Part shown: piece after piece, positions 17,179 through 25,162 of the stretch
Position numbering within the stretch: position 1 is the stretch's first letter
How the letters are laid out: every line of letters starts with the position of its first letter
Assembly: GCA_028687545.1 (NCBI GenBank)
Contig: JAQTZZ010000024.1
Coordinates: forward strand, 1 to 61,072
Direction: 5' to 3'
DNA length: 61,072 nt
From: Candidatus Wallbacteria bacterium
Lineage (GTDB): Bacteria; Muiribacteriota; JAQTZZ01
Position numbers and translations under genes: made by a program
The notes under the pieces: model-generated
Databases searched by the model: none
Seen by the model: only the letters and a program-made list of their open reading frames with translations
What the model was told of the DNA's origin: nothing

Positions 17179-18638
17179 AACTACTGATTTTCATTGCTTT
17201 TCTCGCGATCAGCCTGGCCGGAATCGCCACCAGGGACCCTACTTCGGATGAGACAGCCACTTATTTTACGAATTATAAGTATATGCAGGAGAATTTTGTG
17301 CATGGCATGCATCCCCCTGTGTATTATTTTCTGATCTCTGTCTACAGGCAACTCGGCGGCGGGAGCATGATAGCGCTGCGCCTTTCTTCGATCTTCTTCG
17401 GATTCCTGACGCTTGTAATCTTCGATCAAATCCTGCGGCGCACATCACTGGACCGGAAATGGCTGGCCCTGCTGGCTCTGAATCCGGGATTTCTCTTTTT
17501 CAGCCGCGAAGCCACCTACTATTCATTCCACATTTTGATAGCAGTCTTGCTTTTATATACATATCTGCATGCGCTTTCGAGCAGAAAAACTGCAGCCTTT
17601 ACTGTAGTCTGCTTACTGGCTATTTATTCTTATTATTATCATTTATTTTTAATCGCAGCATTATTCATCGATGCCATGATCGTACGCCGGGTGAATTTCA
17701 AACGTCCGCTGATTCTGATCCTGCTCTTCTCTATTCCCCTCTTTTCAGTAATCCTTTCGAACCCATTTCTGCACGGGATTGCATCGGGCAAAAGCATCGG
17801 TCTTACTGCCACCAAGCCGGCCATCAATATCTTTGATCCAGAGTTGTCCTTTCAATATCTGCTTTACACTCCAGCCTATCTTTTCCTGATGGGAGAGCGC
17901 TATCTGTGGTTGAACTGGACACTGGCGCTTCCGTTCACAGTGCTGATTTACTTTCTGATGTTCAGAAAAGGTTCCGGCAGAAATCTGCTTCCCCTCTATC
18001 TGATTCCGTTCATCCTGCTGGCCGTTTTTTCTGAAATCACCAAAGCAAGAATTCAGCGCATCTCATTCTTTCCATATCATCTGCTGCCATACTTGCCTGT
18101 AATGCTGCTGACTCTGGCCCTGAATCTTAAGAACTCAAGGCTCGCTGCTCCGTTCCTGCTGTCAGCGCTTTTCATGTGCGGACTGCAGGATCTGGACCAG
18201 TTCTTCAACCCCTGGAAAATCTATCAGAATAAAGATGAGCTCAGACAGCTTGCAGGCATCGCTGCTTCCCGCTTTAATCAGTCTAAAGATCTCATTTTTG
18301 CGAACTACTCCTATGAATGGAATTTGATTACCTTTGCAGACCAGATCCGGATTGTCGCGCCTGATCTGCCTGTTGCATCCCTCGAAAGATATTCCGAGTC
18401 CGGGGATTCTTTGTTTGAGAGTAAAAATAGAATCCTTGAATTCGGTCTGACCTGGCTGGACAAATCTTCAATCCGTGTAAATACGGATGATTCAGGCGAG
18501 ACCCTGAAGGACCTTCGTCTTACCGGACAGGCAGAGGAATTTTTAGCCAGGAATTACAATCTGAGTGAAAAAATTGTCCTGTACGGCGAAGAGGGCAGTA
18601 ATTACTGCCTCAAAATCTGGGAAAGATTTGCTTTTTGA
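17175..18638 (+). CDS. GT-C membrane glycosyltransferase (ArnT/PMT-like), probable non-AUG start
   Basis: Polytopic membrane protein of about 487 residues, of the kind that moves a sugar from a polyprenyl carrier. The first ATG (17283) would cut off the first membrane helix (KLLIFIAFLAISLAGIA) and the conserved acidic DPTSDETATYF motif that sits in the first periplasmic loop of this fold. The frame is open upstream, with no ATG, GTG or TTG. CTG 17175 overlaps the preceding stop (CTGA); CTG 17184 is an alternative. The next conserved motif is HPPVYYF. It is the third gene after the M23 and radical SAM genes. The donor and acceptor are unknown. Confidence 0.8.
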   Translation: MKLLIFIAFLAISLAGIATRDPTSDETATYFTNYKYMQENFVHGMHPPVYYFLISVYRQLGGGSMIALRLSSIFFGFLTLVIFDQILRRTSLDRKWLALLALNPGFLFFSREATYYSFHILIAVLLLYTYLHALSSRKTAAFTVVCLLAIYSYYYHLFLIAALFIDAMIVRRVNFKRPLILILLFSIPLFSVILSNPFLHGIASGKSIGLTATKPAINIFDPELSFQYLLYTPAYLFLMGERYLWLNWTLALPFTVLIYFLMFRKGSGRNLLPLYLIPFILLAVFSEITKARIQRISFFPYHLLPYLPVMLLTLALNLKNSRLAAPFLLSALFMCGLQDLDQFFNPWKIYQNKDELRQLAGIAASRFNQSKDLIFANYSYEWNLITFADQIRIVAPDLPVASLERYSESGDSLFESKNRILEFGLTWLDKSSIRVNTDDSGETLKDLRLTGQAEEFLARNYNLSEKIVLYGEEGSNYCLKIWERFAF

Positions 18639-18656
18639 CCGTTCTACCGATACAAT
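18628..18656 (+). promoter_or_regulatory. Promoter of nif3-like gene, apparently leaderless
   Basis: TTGCTT (18628-18633), 17-bp spacer, TACAAT (18651-18656), then six bases and ATG 18663. No Shine-Dalgarno is present. Confidence 0.55.
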
Positions 18657-18662
18657 TTTCTG

Positions 18663-19733
18663 ATGATGAAACTTGGTTCAATCCTCTCCGAAATCGACAG
18701 GAAATATCCCTTTCTTCTCCAGGAAGAATGGGACAACAGCGGGCTGCAGATCGGTAATCCGATGGATCAGATCCGTGGAATCATGGTTGGACTCGATCTG
18801 ACTGAAAAAATGATCGCCAAAGCGATTGAATCGAAATGCAATCTGATCATCACACATCATCCCTTGTTCTTCTCACCGGTTAAGTCCCTCAATTTCAGCA
18901 GACTGCAGGCAAAAAAAGTACGCGAACTGATCCTCCGCAGAATCAGCCTGATTTCCCTGCACACAAATCTGGATTCAGCAGCAGGTGGAATCAACGATTA
19001 TCTTGCCGATCTGTTCGAGGGACACAGCACTCAGCTGCTCGCATCCAGAGAAAAAATCTTCAAGATTACTGTTTTCGTGCCTGAATCACATCTGGACGAA
19101 GTCAAGACGGCCCTCATAGCCGGAGGCGCTTCCGTGATCGGCAATTACGACTGCTGCTTTTTTGCAGCCCCAGGCACCGGCTCGTTTCGCGGCAATCCCT
19201 CAACCCGCCCTTTCATCGGTAAACCCGGAGCTATTGAGCAGGTTGATGAAGTACGTCTGGAAACCATCTGCAGAGAGCGGCATCTCAGAAAAAGTCTGAA
19301 TAACATGCTGGCTGTGCATCCATATCAGGAGGTCGCATACGACTTCTTTGAAGTCCAGCCACCTTCTGCAACAGACGGGATCGGGAGAATCAGGCACCTG
19401 GATTCCCCTGTGAAGGCTTCCGCTATTTTAGGAATATTGAGAAAGAATGGATTTCAACCTCAGGCAGCCGGAGATCTGAAAAAAATCGTGCGGAAAATTG
19501 CGATCTGTTCCGGTTCATCAGGACGCGAGATAGTCTCAGCAACTGTCAACCGCAGACTGGATCTGCTCCTGACCGGCGAACTGCGCTATCATGACAGTCT
19601 GGAGTTGCAGGAATCAGGGATTCTGCCTGTCTCACTCGGTCATTTCGGGAGCGAAACATGCTTCTCCTCAATCTTGAAAGATTTTCTGCAAACATTTTTT
19701 AAAGGCCTGATTTCCGTTCCGGAGAATGAATAG
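18663..19733 (+). CDS. Nif3-like dinuclear metal centre hexameric protein (YqfO type)
   Basis: 356 residues, the length of the YqfO-type Nif3 proteins that carry a PII-like insert. Metal ligand motifs are visible: ITHHPLFF (His64/His65), SLHTNLDSA (about 99-107) and GHFGSETCF near residue 325. The insert (about 127-230) includes VHPYQEVAYDFFEV. These proteins are often annotated as GTP cyclohydrolase 1 type 2 homologues, but the cellular role is unsettled. ATGATG lies at the start; I use the first. The gene is followed by an overlapping zinc-ribbon protein, a common genomic partner of nif3. Confidence 0.92.
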   Translation: MMKLGSILSEIDRKYPFLLQEEWDNSGLQIGNPMDQIRGIMVGLDLTEKMIAKAIESKCNLIITHHPLFFSPVKSLNFSRLQAKKVRELILRRISLISLHTNLDSAAGGINDYLADLFEGHSTQLLASREKIFKITVFVPESHLDEVKTALIAGGASVIGNYDCCFFAAPGTGSFRGNPSTRPFIGKPGAIEQVDEVRLETICRERHLRKSLNNMLAVHPYQEVAYDFFEVQPPSATDGIGRIRHLDSPVKASAILGILRKNGFQPQAAGDLKKIVRKIAICSGSSGREIVSATVNRRLDLLLTGELRYHDSLELQESGILPVSLGHFGSETCFSSILKDFLQTFFKGLISVPENE

Positions 19734-20448
19734 CATGCTAAAAATTGGTCATCTTCTGATGTTGCAGGATTGTTTATACCGTGAAAAAAGTTTAACCGAC
19801 CTTCGTACTGCCCTGGAAGACGCAGTAACTGAGTGCAAAAACCGCATCCAGACATCCAAAACCGAGCTGGGGACATTGCAGCATGAAGATGAGCTGTGCC
19901 GGAAAAAACTTGTTGCATCCAACCAGGAACTCAAGGAAATGGAATTCAGGATCAAGCACACTGAAGAGAAACTCAGGGAAGTGACTTCTGAACGACAGTT
20001 GAAAGCTTTGGAACAGGAAAAGGTCAATCTTGATCTGAAAAGGGATGAGGCTGAACTTGCCTCGATCGAACTGATGGATCAGTGCGACCAGCTTATGCCC
20101 CGTATCAAACGGCTGTCAGACCAGGTCCTTGTATTGGAACTGGAATTAAAGGGAAAACAGGAAAGCCTTGAACTTAGGCTTCCCGAAGTAGTGGAACAGC
20201 TGGCAGCACTTTCCTCTGAAAAACAGAAAGTTTCCACTGAAACCGATCCCAGCCTGCTTTCATTATTTACCCGGTTGCATGGGAAATACCTCAATGTGCT
20301 GGTGCCTGTCAAGAACTGCATCTGCACAGGCTGCAATATCAGCCTGGATCATCAAACTGTCAATCAGCTTTCTGAAAACATCCGCCTGATATCCTGTCCC
20401 AACTGCAAAAGAATTCTTTATCTGGAGGACATTCTTGCAAAGCGATAG
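19726..20448 (+). CDS. Coiled-coil protein with C4 zinc ribbon (CT398/CdsZ-like)
   Basis: 240 residues: a long coiled coil (about 15-170) and a C-terminal zinc ribbon with CICTGCN and SCPNCKR pairs (about 199-235). This is the C4-type zinc-ribbon family (formerly DUF164) that commonly follows nif3. The start overlaps the nif3 stop; ATG 19735 is an alternative start. The family is thought to act as a cytoplasmic coiled-coil adaptor, but no enzymatic role is known. The downstream TPM-domain gene starts inside its last codons. Confidence 0.9.
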   Translation: MNSMLKIGHLLMLQDCLYREKSLTDLRTALEDAVTECKNRIQTSKTELGTLQHEDELCRKKLVASNQELKEMEFRIKHTEEKLREVTSERQLKALEQEKVNLDLKRDEAELASIELMDQCDQLMPRIKRLSDQVLVLELELKGKQESLELRLPEVVEQLAALSSEKQKVSTETDPSLLSLFTRLHGKYLNVLVPVKNCICTGCNISLDHQTVNQLSENIRLISCPNCKRILYLEDILAKR

Positions 20449-21289
20449 GAAATTTGTCGCAATCATCATCGTCCCCATCCTGATCCTGGCAATCGCCTAC
20501 TTTTTCTCGTCTCAACGCAAAGCCATTCAGATGGCTGAAAAACTGAAGGTTTACCAGGGCACGGAAAACTTTATGGATTATTTAGGTGTGATCGGAGACG
20601 ATTACAGGCAGAAGATCAACGATAAAATTGTAGAAGCCCGCAGCTCCATCCATACCACCTTCACAGTGCTGATCCTTCCTGACCTTTATGGTTACGATGA
20701 CAAAGAGCTTGTCAGTTTTTTCTTCAACCAGTATCAGAAACATAGCCAGGGTATGTTCCAGATTCTCTTTCTGCTGTTCCCCAAACAGGGCATTTACAGC
20801 ATAGAACTGGACCGCCGCTTTGTTTACGCCATTGACGAGAAAGAAGTAGACCATGCCAATGATATGCTGGTCAATACATTCAGAAAATCCGAACTGGAAT
20901 ACGCTGAAAAGCTTAAAAACAAAGACAATATCAGTAACCTGGAAAGCACTTCCATCGGTACCGGGCTTCTGGAAGCCATCACTCAACTGCAGCGGGAAAT
21001 TTCCAAATCTTATCCGGAGTTGGAAAGCCGGCTCGGTCAGATCGAAGGTGCCAGAAATTGGAAAAAATTCCGATTCTGGGTGCTTTACACGGTTTTTTTC
21101 CTCCTGATTTTCGGGCTCATCAATTACTGGTTCAAGAGTCATTGCCCCCGCTGCGGCAGCAAGATGATGATTACGCAGATGAAAAACAACGACTGGCTTG
21201 ACTTCAAACTGGTGAAATGTTACAACTGCGGATATTTGAGAAGACGTAAGGAAAAAAAGATAGGCCGGGTGGGCAACCGCAACCTGTAA
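20435..21289 (+). CDS. Membrane TPM-domain (YgcG-like) protein with zinc ribbon
   Basis: 284 residues. TTG 20435 is used as the start because a GGAGG box sits 6 bases upstream (20424-20428). Order: membrane helix (8-24), a TPM domain (about 48-190; FMDYLGVIGDD and IYSIELDRRFVYAID fit the family pattern), a second helix (about 212-228), then a zinc ribbon with CPRCGSK and CYNCGYL near the C-terminus. TPM proteins include phosphatase and photosystem-repair factors, but the role here is unknown. Its last codons overlap the 5' end of rnpB, and a likely rnpB promoter lies inside it. Confidence 0.85.
   Translation: MQSDRKFVAIIIVPILILAIAYFFSSQRKAIQMAEKLKVYQGTENFMDYLGVIGDDYRQKINDKIVEARSSIHTTFTVLILPDLYGYDDKELVSFFFNQYQKHSQGMFQILFLLFPKQGIYSIELDRRFVYAIDEKEVDHANDMLVNTFRKSELEYAEKLKNKDNISNLESTSIGTGLLEAITQLQREISKSYPELESRLGQIEGARNWKKFRFWVLYTVFFLLIFGLINYWFKSHCPRCGSKMMITQMKNNDWLDFKLVKCYNCGYLRRRKEKKIGRVGNRNL
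21198..21226 (+). promoter_or_regulatory. Candidate rnpB promoter inside the TPM gene
   Basis: TTGACT (21198-21203), 17-bp spacer, TACAAC (21221-21226), about 30 nt before the rnpB P1 helix. Confidence 0.5.
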
Positions 21290-21639
21290 CGGCCAAGCGC
21301 CGTAACAGATTGAGGAAAGTCCGGGCTTCACAAGAGCACAGCGCCGGTTAACTGCCGGGAGGGGAAACCCTACGGAAAGTGTCACAGAAAACTATACCGC
21401 CCAATACCCGCTTGCGGGTGTCGGGTAAGGGTGAAAAGGTGAGGTAAGAGCTCACCGGCGGTCCGGTGACGGACCGGACGGATAAACCCCGCTGGAAGCA
21501 AGACCTAATAGGGGGACGGGTTGCTCTGCCCGATGTCCCCGGGTTGGTCGCTTGAGGCCTTGGGAAACCATGGTCCCAGATAGATGGTTGCCATCCCCCG
21601 CAAGGAGGATACAGAACCCGGCTTACAGCCCGACCTGTC
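21259..21639 (+). ncRNA. rnpB: RNase P RNA (bacterial type A)
   Basis: Catalytic RNA of RNase P, which trims the 5' ends of tRNA precursors. The universally conserved P4 halves are present: GAGGAAAGTCCGGGC from 21312 and ACAGAACCCGGCTTACAG at about 21611-21628. P1 pairs 21259-21269 with 21629-21639 (11 bp with one mismatch and one wobble). P3 is CTGTAACGGC/GCCGTAACAG. The core AGCAAGACC segment is also seen. The length of about 381 nt is normal for type A. The 5' end overlaps the last 31 bases of the TPM gene. The ends are inferred from pairing. Confidence 0.96.
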
Positions 21640-21640
21640 T

Positions 21641-21691
21641 AGTAACTGTTGAAAACCCGTTCCGTCCGGAATGGGTTTTCTTACAGTTACT
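21641..21691 (+). terminator. Long hairpin terminator after rnpB
   Basis: The stem AGTAACTGT/ACAGTTACT encloses GAAAACCC.TTCCG/CGGAATGGGTTTTC (21651-21680). It follows P1 of rnpB immediately. Confidence 0.75.
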
Positions 21692-21692
21692 T

Positions 21693-21724
21693 GATCCCTG
21701 TTCCAACAAGTTGGAACAGGGATC
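21693..21724. repeat. Perfect 14-bp inverted repeat, function unknown
   Basis: GATCCCTGTTCCAA (21693-21706), loop CAAG, TTGGAACAGGGATC (21711-21724). No T run follows, so it is not a classic terminator. It may be a REP-like palindrome. Confidence 0.6.
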
Positions 21725-21755
21725 TTTATAAACGCCGTCAAAATCGCATAAAACA

Positions 21756-21783
21756 AAAAAAGCCCGCATCCGCGGGCTTTTTT
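21756..21783. terminator. Bidirectional terminator
   Basis: AAAAAAGCCCGC/GCGGGCTTTTTT (21756-21767 with 21772-21783) lies between rnpB (plus) and the 41-aa gene (minus). Confidence 0.9.
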
Positions 21784-21804
21784 GATTCCATCATCATTCG
21801 CAAT

Positions 21805-21930
21805 CTATTTCTTCGACATCTTATAATATTTCTCCCAGGTGTCTCTGACAATCTGGTCCACATTTTCCGGAGTGATCTTCATCCCGAATTTCTCCCCTAC
21901 TTTTTTCAGCCTGCTCTTAAGGTCATCCAT
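21805..21930 (-). CDS. Small 41-residue basic helical protein
   Basis: ATG 21930 to TAG 21805. A GGAGG box lies 5 bases upstream of the ATG, and a strong terminator follows 21 bases after the stop, so it forms a complete small transcription unit. The peptide is charged and mostly helical (begins MDDLKSRLKKVGEKFGMK, ends YKMSKK), with a TPENVDQIV helix start in the middle. It has no Cys, membrane segment or signal. I do not recognise it. Confidence 0.7.
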   Translation of the reverse strand: MDDLKSRLKKVGEKFGMKITPENVDQIVRDTWEKYYKMSKK

Positions 21931-22029
21931 ATTGTCCTCCAGATTAGAATTCAATAAATATATCGGTTCTATTTACAATATCTGTATAGGAAAATCTTCG
22001 TAAGGGAGAACTGCCGTTCCCCCCTATAT

Positions 22030-23664
22030 TTATTTCAACGAATTCACCATCAATAGCGCAGCAAACAGCATCCAAATCTTTTCCGCCGATTCCTCGGGTT
22101 TTACAGTATCCGTGTAAAACCGTTCAATCATGTCATGTGGAATTTTCAGGGTCACAGCATGATCGTGCAGATATTCCCGGATAAAAGAAAGTTCCCTGCT
22201 TCTGATCCAGGCATTGAGCGGGATCTGGAAGCCCTGCTTTCTCCTGCTGCGGATGATGGCAGGGATCTCCGGAAAAGCTCTGGACAGGATGAATTTCCTC
22301 TGGCGTTCGCTCACTGCCAGTTCGAACGGCAGGGACAGGGCAAACTCCAGGATCGATAGATCGGAAAAAGGCAGCTGGATTTTATTCCCTGAAAGAGTTC
22401 CAATCGAATGAAGTTTCAAGTAATTATTTCCAGGCAGCGAATTTTTATACTGAAAGAGGATCAGTGATCTGAAAAATTCTTCAGGGTTGTCAGGCAGAGT
22501 TTCAGGATCAGGCGAGAGATACTCCACCCCCATCAGCTCAATGATCTCCTGATCAGAGAGGCGTCTGACAAGATAATCGGTATGATGACGGAGTACAGGC
22601 AGGAATTCCATCTTCAGATGCCGGACTATCCCAGGTCTGTCTGGGTTATCAGGAATCCCGGCAGAAAAGAGCGCGGAAACTTGATTAACCCGGCGTTTGG
22701 CGATCACAGCAGAGGACATGAAAGGATAACCGAAAAACCACTCGTCAGCGGGAAGTCCGAAAAAAAGACTGCTGTTCAGGCAGAACGCTGAGATGGCGGA
22801 AAGAAATGCGGCATGGTCCTGGCCGAATGCACATCCCTGGACACCGCTGACAATCAATTTCTGAAGTTCTTCCGCATAGTTCTTAAGTGTAACAAGAAAT
22901 TCCTGATGTTCAATCCTGCCGCTGAGCATCTCATATCTGTAAGTGCCTTCGTCAAATCCAGGCTCGGAAAAGCGCAGGGAAAATGTCCTGGTGCTGATCC
23001 CTGCGAGGTCTGCAGCGGCAAGCAAGGCGCTGGAATCCAGGCCTCCTGAATACATGAGATCCAGTGATCCGGTATGGAGCCTTTTTTTCAGTGCGTGAAC
23101 AGCAAGATCTCGTAATGATTCCGCGGCTTCGTTGATACTGCGGACAGGTGCTGCAGGGGCTGGTTTATAATAACAAAACAGCCTGCAGCCGGACTGGGAA
23201 ACTTCCAGGTAATGGCCTGGCGGAATCAACCGCACTCCCTTCAGCATCGTCTGCCCTTCCTTGAAATATTCGAATCTCAAATAGGAAGAGAGTCCTTCGT
23301 AGTCGATCTGAATCGGCAGATGACTTCTGAAATATGAGTAATCATGACCGAAGATCAGTTTATATCCGTCGAAATGATAGAGAAGCGGAGTCAGGGCTGT
23401 GAGGTCCTGGAAAAGAAAGATCCTGTCGCAGCCCCTGTCAAACAGGACAAGATTGAAATCCCCGTCAAAGCCGGCAATGAATTTTTCCTTGTGTTTCTGA
23501 TACAGCCTGAAAACCAGCTCTTCGACTGAAACATCCCTGTCAAACTGCTTTGAAATCTCGATTTTATTATATAATTCCCCTGAAAAAATAATCGATACTT
23601 CACCATAATCCTTTCGTCCGGTCAGCTTGTAGGATCTGTCGGCAAAATTCAAAAATCCGTTCAT
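22030..23664 (-). CDS. Asparagine-synthetase-like protein lacking the glutaminase cysteine
   Basis: 544 residues: an N-terminal Ntn-type amidotransferase-like domain (1-160) and a C-terminal ATP-pyrophosphatase domain with PP-loop SGGLDS (206-211). Real AsnB needs Cys2 for glutamine hydrolysis; this protein starts MNGF, so it would have to use ammonia, another donor, or be a beta-lactam-synthetase or lasso-cyclase-like relative. Stretches such as SRRKQGFQIPLNAW fit the family C-terminus. The start overlaps the stop of a small TPR protein (ATGA), so the two are likely co-translated. Its substrate cannot be told from sequence. Confidence 0.85.
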   Translation of the reverse strand: MNGFLNFADRSYKLTGRKDYGEVSIIFSGELYNKIEISKQFDRDVSVEELVFRLYQKHKEKFIAGFDGDFNLVLFDRGCDRIFLFQDLTALTPLLYHFDGYKLIFGHDYSYFRSHLPIQIDYEGLSSYLRFEYFKEGQTMLKGVRLIPPGHYLEVSQSGCRLFCYYKPAPAAPVRSINEAAESLRDLAVHALKKRLHTGSLDLMYSGGLDSSALLAAADLAGISTRTFSLRFSEPGFDEGTYRYEMLSGRIEHQEFLVTLKNYAEELQKLIVSGVQGCAFGQDHAAFLSAISAFCLNSSLFFGLPADEWFFGYPFMSSAVIAKRRVNQVSALFSAGIPDNPDRPGIVRHLKMEFLPVLRHHTDYLVRRLSDQEIIELMGVEYLSPDPETLPDNPEEFFRSLILFQYKNSLPGNNYLKLHSIGTLSGNKIQLPFSDLSILEFALSLPFELAVSERQRKFILSRAFPEIPAIIRSRRKQGFQIPLNAWIRSRELSFIREYLHDHAVTLKIPHDMIERFYTDTVKPEESAEKIWMLFAALLMVNSLK

Positions 23665-24086
23665 GGCATTTCCCCGCAGAAATCTGCAAGTTCCCGCATA
23701 CCTTCGGTAAAATCGTTTTCCTGAATCTGCAAGAGTTCTTCCAGGGCCAGTTGAAAATCACCCAGTTCCTTGTATGTGTTGGCCAGCTCAAAATGGATCT
23801 GGGAGCTGAATTCCGTTTGCTCTGACTTTCTGCAGCGCAACAGATAACGCAATGATTTGCCAATTCTGCCGGTTTCACGATAAAGTACTCCCAGCCGAAG
23901 CATGGTGCGGACATCATTGGGGTCGTCAATCAGCAGGTCGCGCAGGAATTTCTCGAAGATACGGTAAACAGATTCCTGCCCGCCGCTTCCCTGTTTCAAG
24001 AGCTTCTGCAGCACCCTGTCATTGACCGGATAATAATAATCCTGCATGAACCGCCCTGATGATTCTTTCAGATCATTATGAGGCAT
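23661..24086 (-). CDS. Small TPR protein, partner of the AsnB-like protein
   Basis: 141 residues from ATG 24086 (MPHNDLKESSG), preceded by GTGGGG and a promoter at 24118-24146. The frame stays open to 24248, but that extension would cross the promoter and looks non-coding. At least two TPR units are visible (VRTMLRLGVLYRETGRIGKS and IHFELANTYKELGDFQLALE). It has no signal peptide. The ATGA overlap with the AsnB-like gene suggests a complex. Confidence 0.75.
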   Translation of the reverse strand: MPHNDLKESSGRFMQDYYYPVNDRVLQKLLKQGSGGQESVYRIFEKFLRDLLIDDPNDVRTMLRLGVLYRETGRIGKSLRYLLRCRKSEQTEFSSQIHFELANTYKELGDFQLALEELLQIQENDFTEGMRELADFCGEMP

Positions 24087-24117
24087 TAGTGCCCCACATG
24101 AGCCTCTAATAAATGTC

Positions 24118-24146
24118 AAGATACAGCTGAATAAAACATTTTGCAA
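24118..24146 (-). promoter_or_regulatory. Promoter for the TPR/AsnB-like operon
   Basis: Minus strand: TTGCAA (24141-24146), 17-bp spacer, TATCTT (24118-24123). Confidence 0.5.
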
Positions 24147-24152
24147 GAAGCT

Positions 24153-24351
24153 CATTGTTTCAAAACATGACCTGCATTTCAAGTGAAGAAACAATGAAAT
24201 CAACAATATTTGCCTGTCCGGATATTTCTTCAGGTTGACTGAATTCAATCAGTCTTTTATATTGTTCCCATGGAGACACTTGCAAAACTCGATTTTCAGC
24301 ATGACAATGATCACTGTAAATTGCCCTGTGCGAGAGTTTTGCTAGTGCTCC
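24153..24351. repeat. Cluster of inverted repeats in the 296-bp gap before tcdA
   Basis: No gene is seen in 24087-24382. It holds CATTGTTTC/GAAACAATG (24153-24161, 24188-24196) and an imperfect 18-19 bp pair (24272-24290 with 24334-24351, sharing GCAAAACTC/GAGTTTTGC). GAGCCTCTAAT occurs twice as a direct repeat (24100-24110 and 24354-24364). It could be the remnant of a small inserted element. Confidence 0.45.
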
Positions 24352-24352
24352 A

Positions 24353-24382
24353 AGAGCCTCTAATCTTAAGACAAGAGGCTCT
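24353..24382 (+). promoter_or_regulatory. Hairpin covering the tcdA ribosome-binding site
   Basis: AGAGCCTCT (24353-24361) pairs perfectly with AGAGGCTCT (24374-24382), which abuts ATG 24383. The right arm contains the AAGAGG Shine-Dalgarno, so the fold would hide it. Confidence 0.5.
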
Positions 24383-25162
24383 ATGGATACTTCATTAATT
24401 TTTCACCGCTTGGAACTGCTGATCGGTAAAAACCAGCTTGAGCGGATCAAGACTAAAAAAGTGATCATTTTCGGCACAGGCGGGGTCGGCTCCTGGTGCG
24501 CTGAAAGCCTGGTCCGCTCAGGGATCCGGCAGCTGGCACTGGTAGACTCGGACTTCATCTGCATTACCAATCTCAACCGCCAGCTTCAGACAAATGTACA
24601 CAACATCGGCAAATCCAAAGTGCAGGAACTGCGGAACAGACTGCTCACGATCAACCCTGTGGCGCAGATCGCAGCTTTGAAAGAAATTTACGAGGAACGC
24701 ACCTCTTCCCTTTTTCACCTTGAACAGTATGACTATGTGATCGATGCCATCGACAGCCTGAAAAACAAGATCCATCTGCTGGCAACCTGCCGTGAGAAGG
24801 GCATCCCTGTCTTCTCCTCAATGGGTTCTGCCTGCAAGATCAATCCCTCCAAGATCAGAGTCGGGAAATTGTCGGAAACCACCATCTGTCCGCTGGCCAA
24901 GCGCGTCAGGCGTGGTTTGAGGGAATCAGGCCTGCCTGAAGACATCATCTGCGTCTACAGTGTGGAGCCTGCCAGCAGACCTCTGGAGAACAGTACCTGT
25001 GGCAGTGAAAACTGCGTCTGCCCGGACATAGACGAACATAACTGGTGCGAGCAGAAAGCCCGGATCAATGGAACGGTCGCGCACATCCCGGCGATTTTCG
25101 GATTTACTCTGTCCGGCCTTGTGATCATGGACATCGTAGGTAACGTGAATGCAGACAAATAA
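24383..25162 (+). CDS. tcdA: tRNA threonylcarbamoyladenosine dehydratase (TcdA/CsdL family)
   Basis: E1-like, ATP-dependent enzyme that dehydrates t6A in tRNA to the cyclic form ct6A. The 259 residues begin with an E1-type Rossmann fold: GTGGVGSW (32-39), VDSDFICITNLNRQ and the DAIDSLKNK adenylation loop. The TcdA-specific SMGSACKINPSKIRVGKLSETTICPLA stretch (in part) and EPASRPL also fit. It has a C-terminal membrane-leaning helix. It overlaps the downstream hydrolase by 14 bases. The ribosome site lies inside a hairpin. Confidence 0.92.
   Translation: MDTSLIFHRLELLIGKNQLERIKTKKVIIFGTGGVGSWCAESLVRSGIRQLALVDSDFICITNLNRQLQTNVHNIGKSKVQELRNRLLTINPVAQIAALKEIYEERTSSLFHLEQYDYVIDAIDSLKNKIHLLATCREKGIPVFSSMGSACKINPSKIRVGKLSETTICPLAKRVRRGLRESGLPEDIICVYSVEPASRPLENSTCGSENCVCPDIDEHNWCEQKARINGTVAHIPAIFGFTLSGLVIMDIVGNVNADK

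Noticed and set aside
24111-24353. 243-bp segment between GAGCCTCTAAT direct repeats as an inserted element
   Set aside because: The ends are not inverted repeats and the segment includes the likely promoter of the TPR/AsnB genes; the repeats could be chance.
24271-24392. Open frame starting METLAKLDFQ before tcdA
   Set aside because: It lies on inverted repeats, crosses the tcdA start, and shows no box or known motif.
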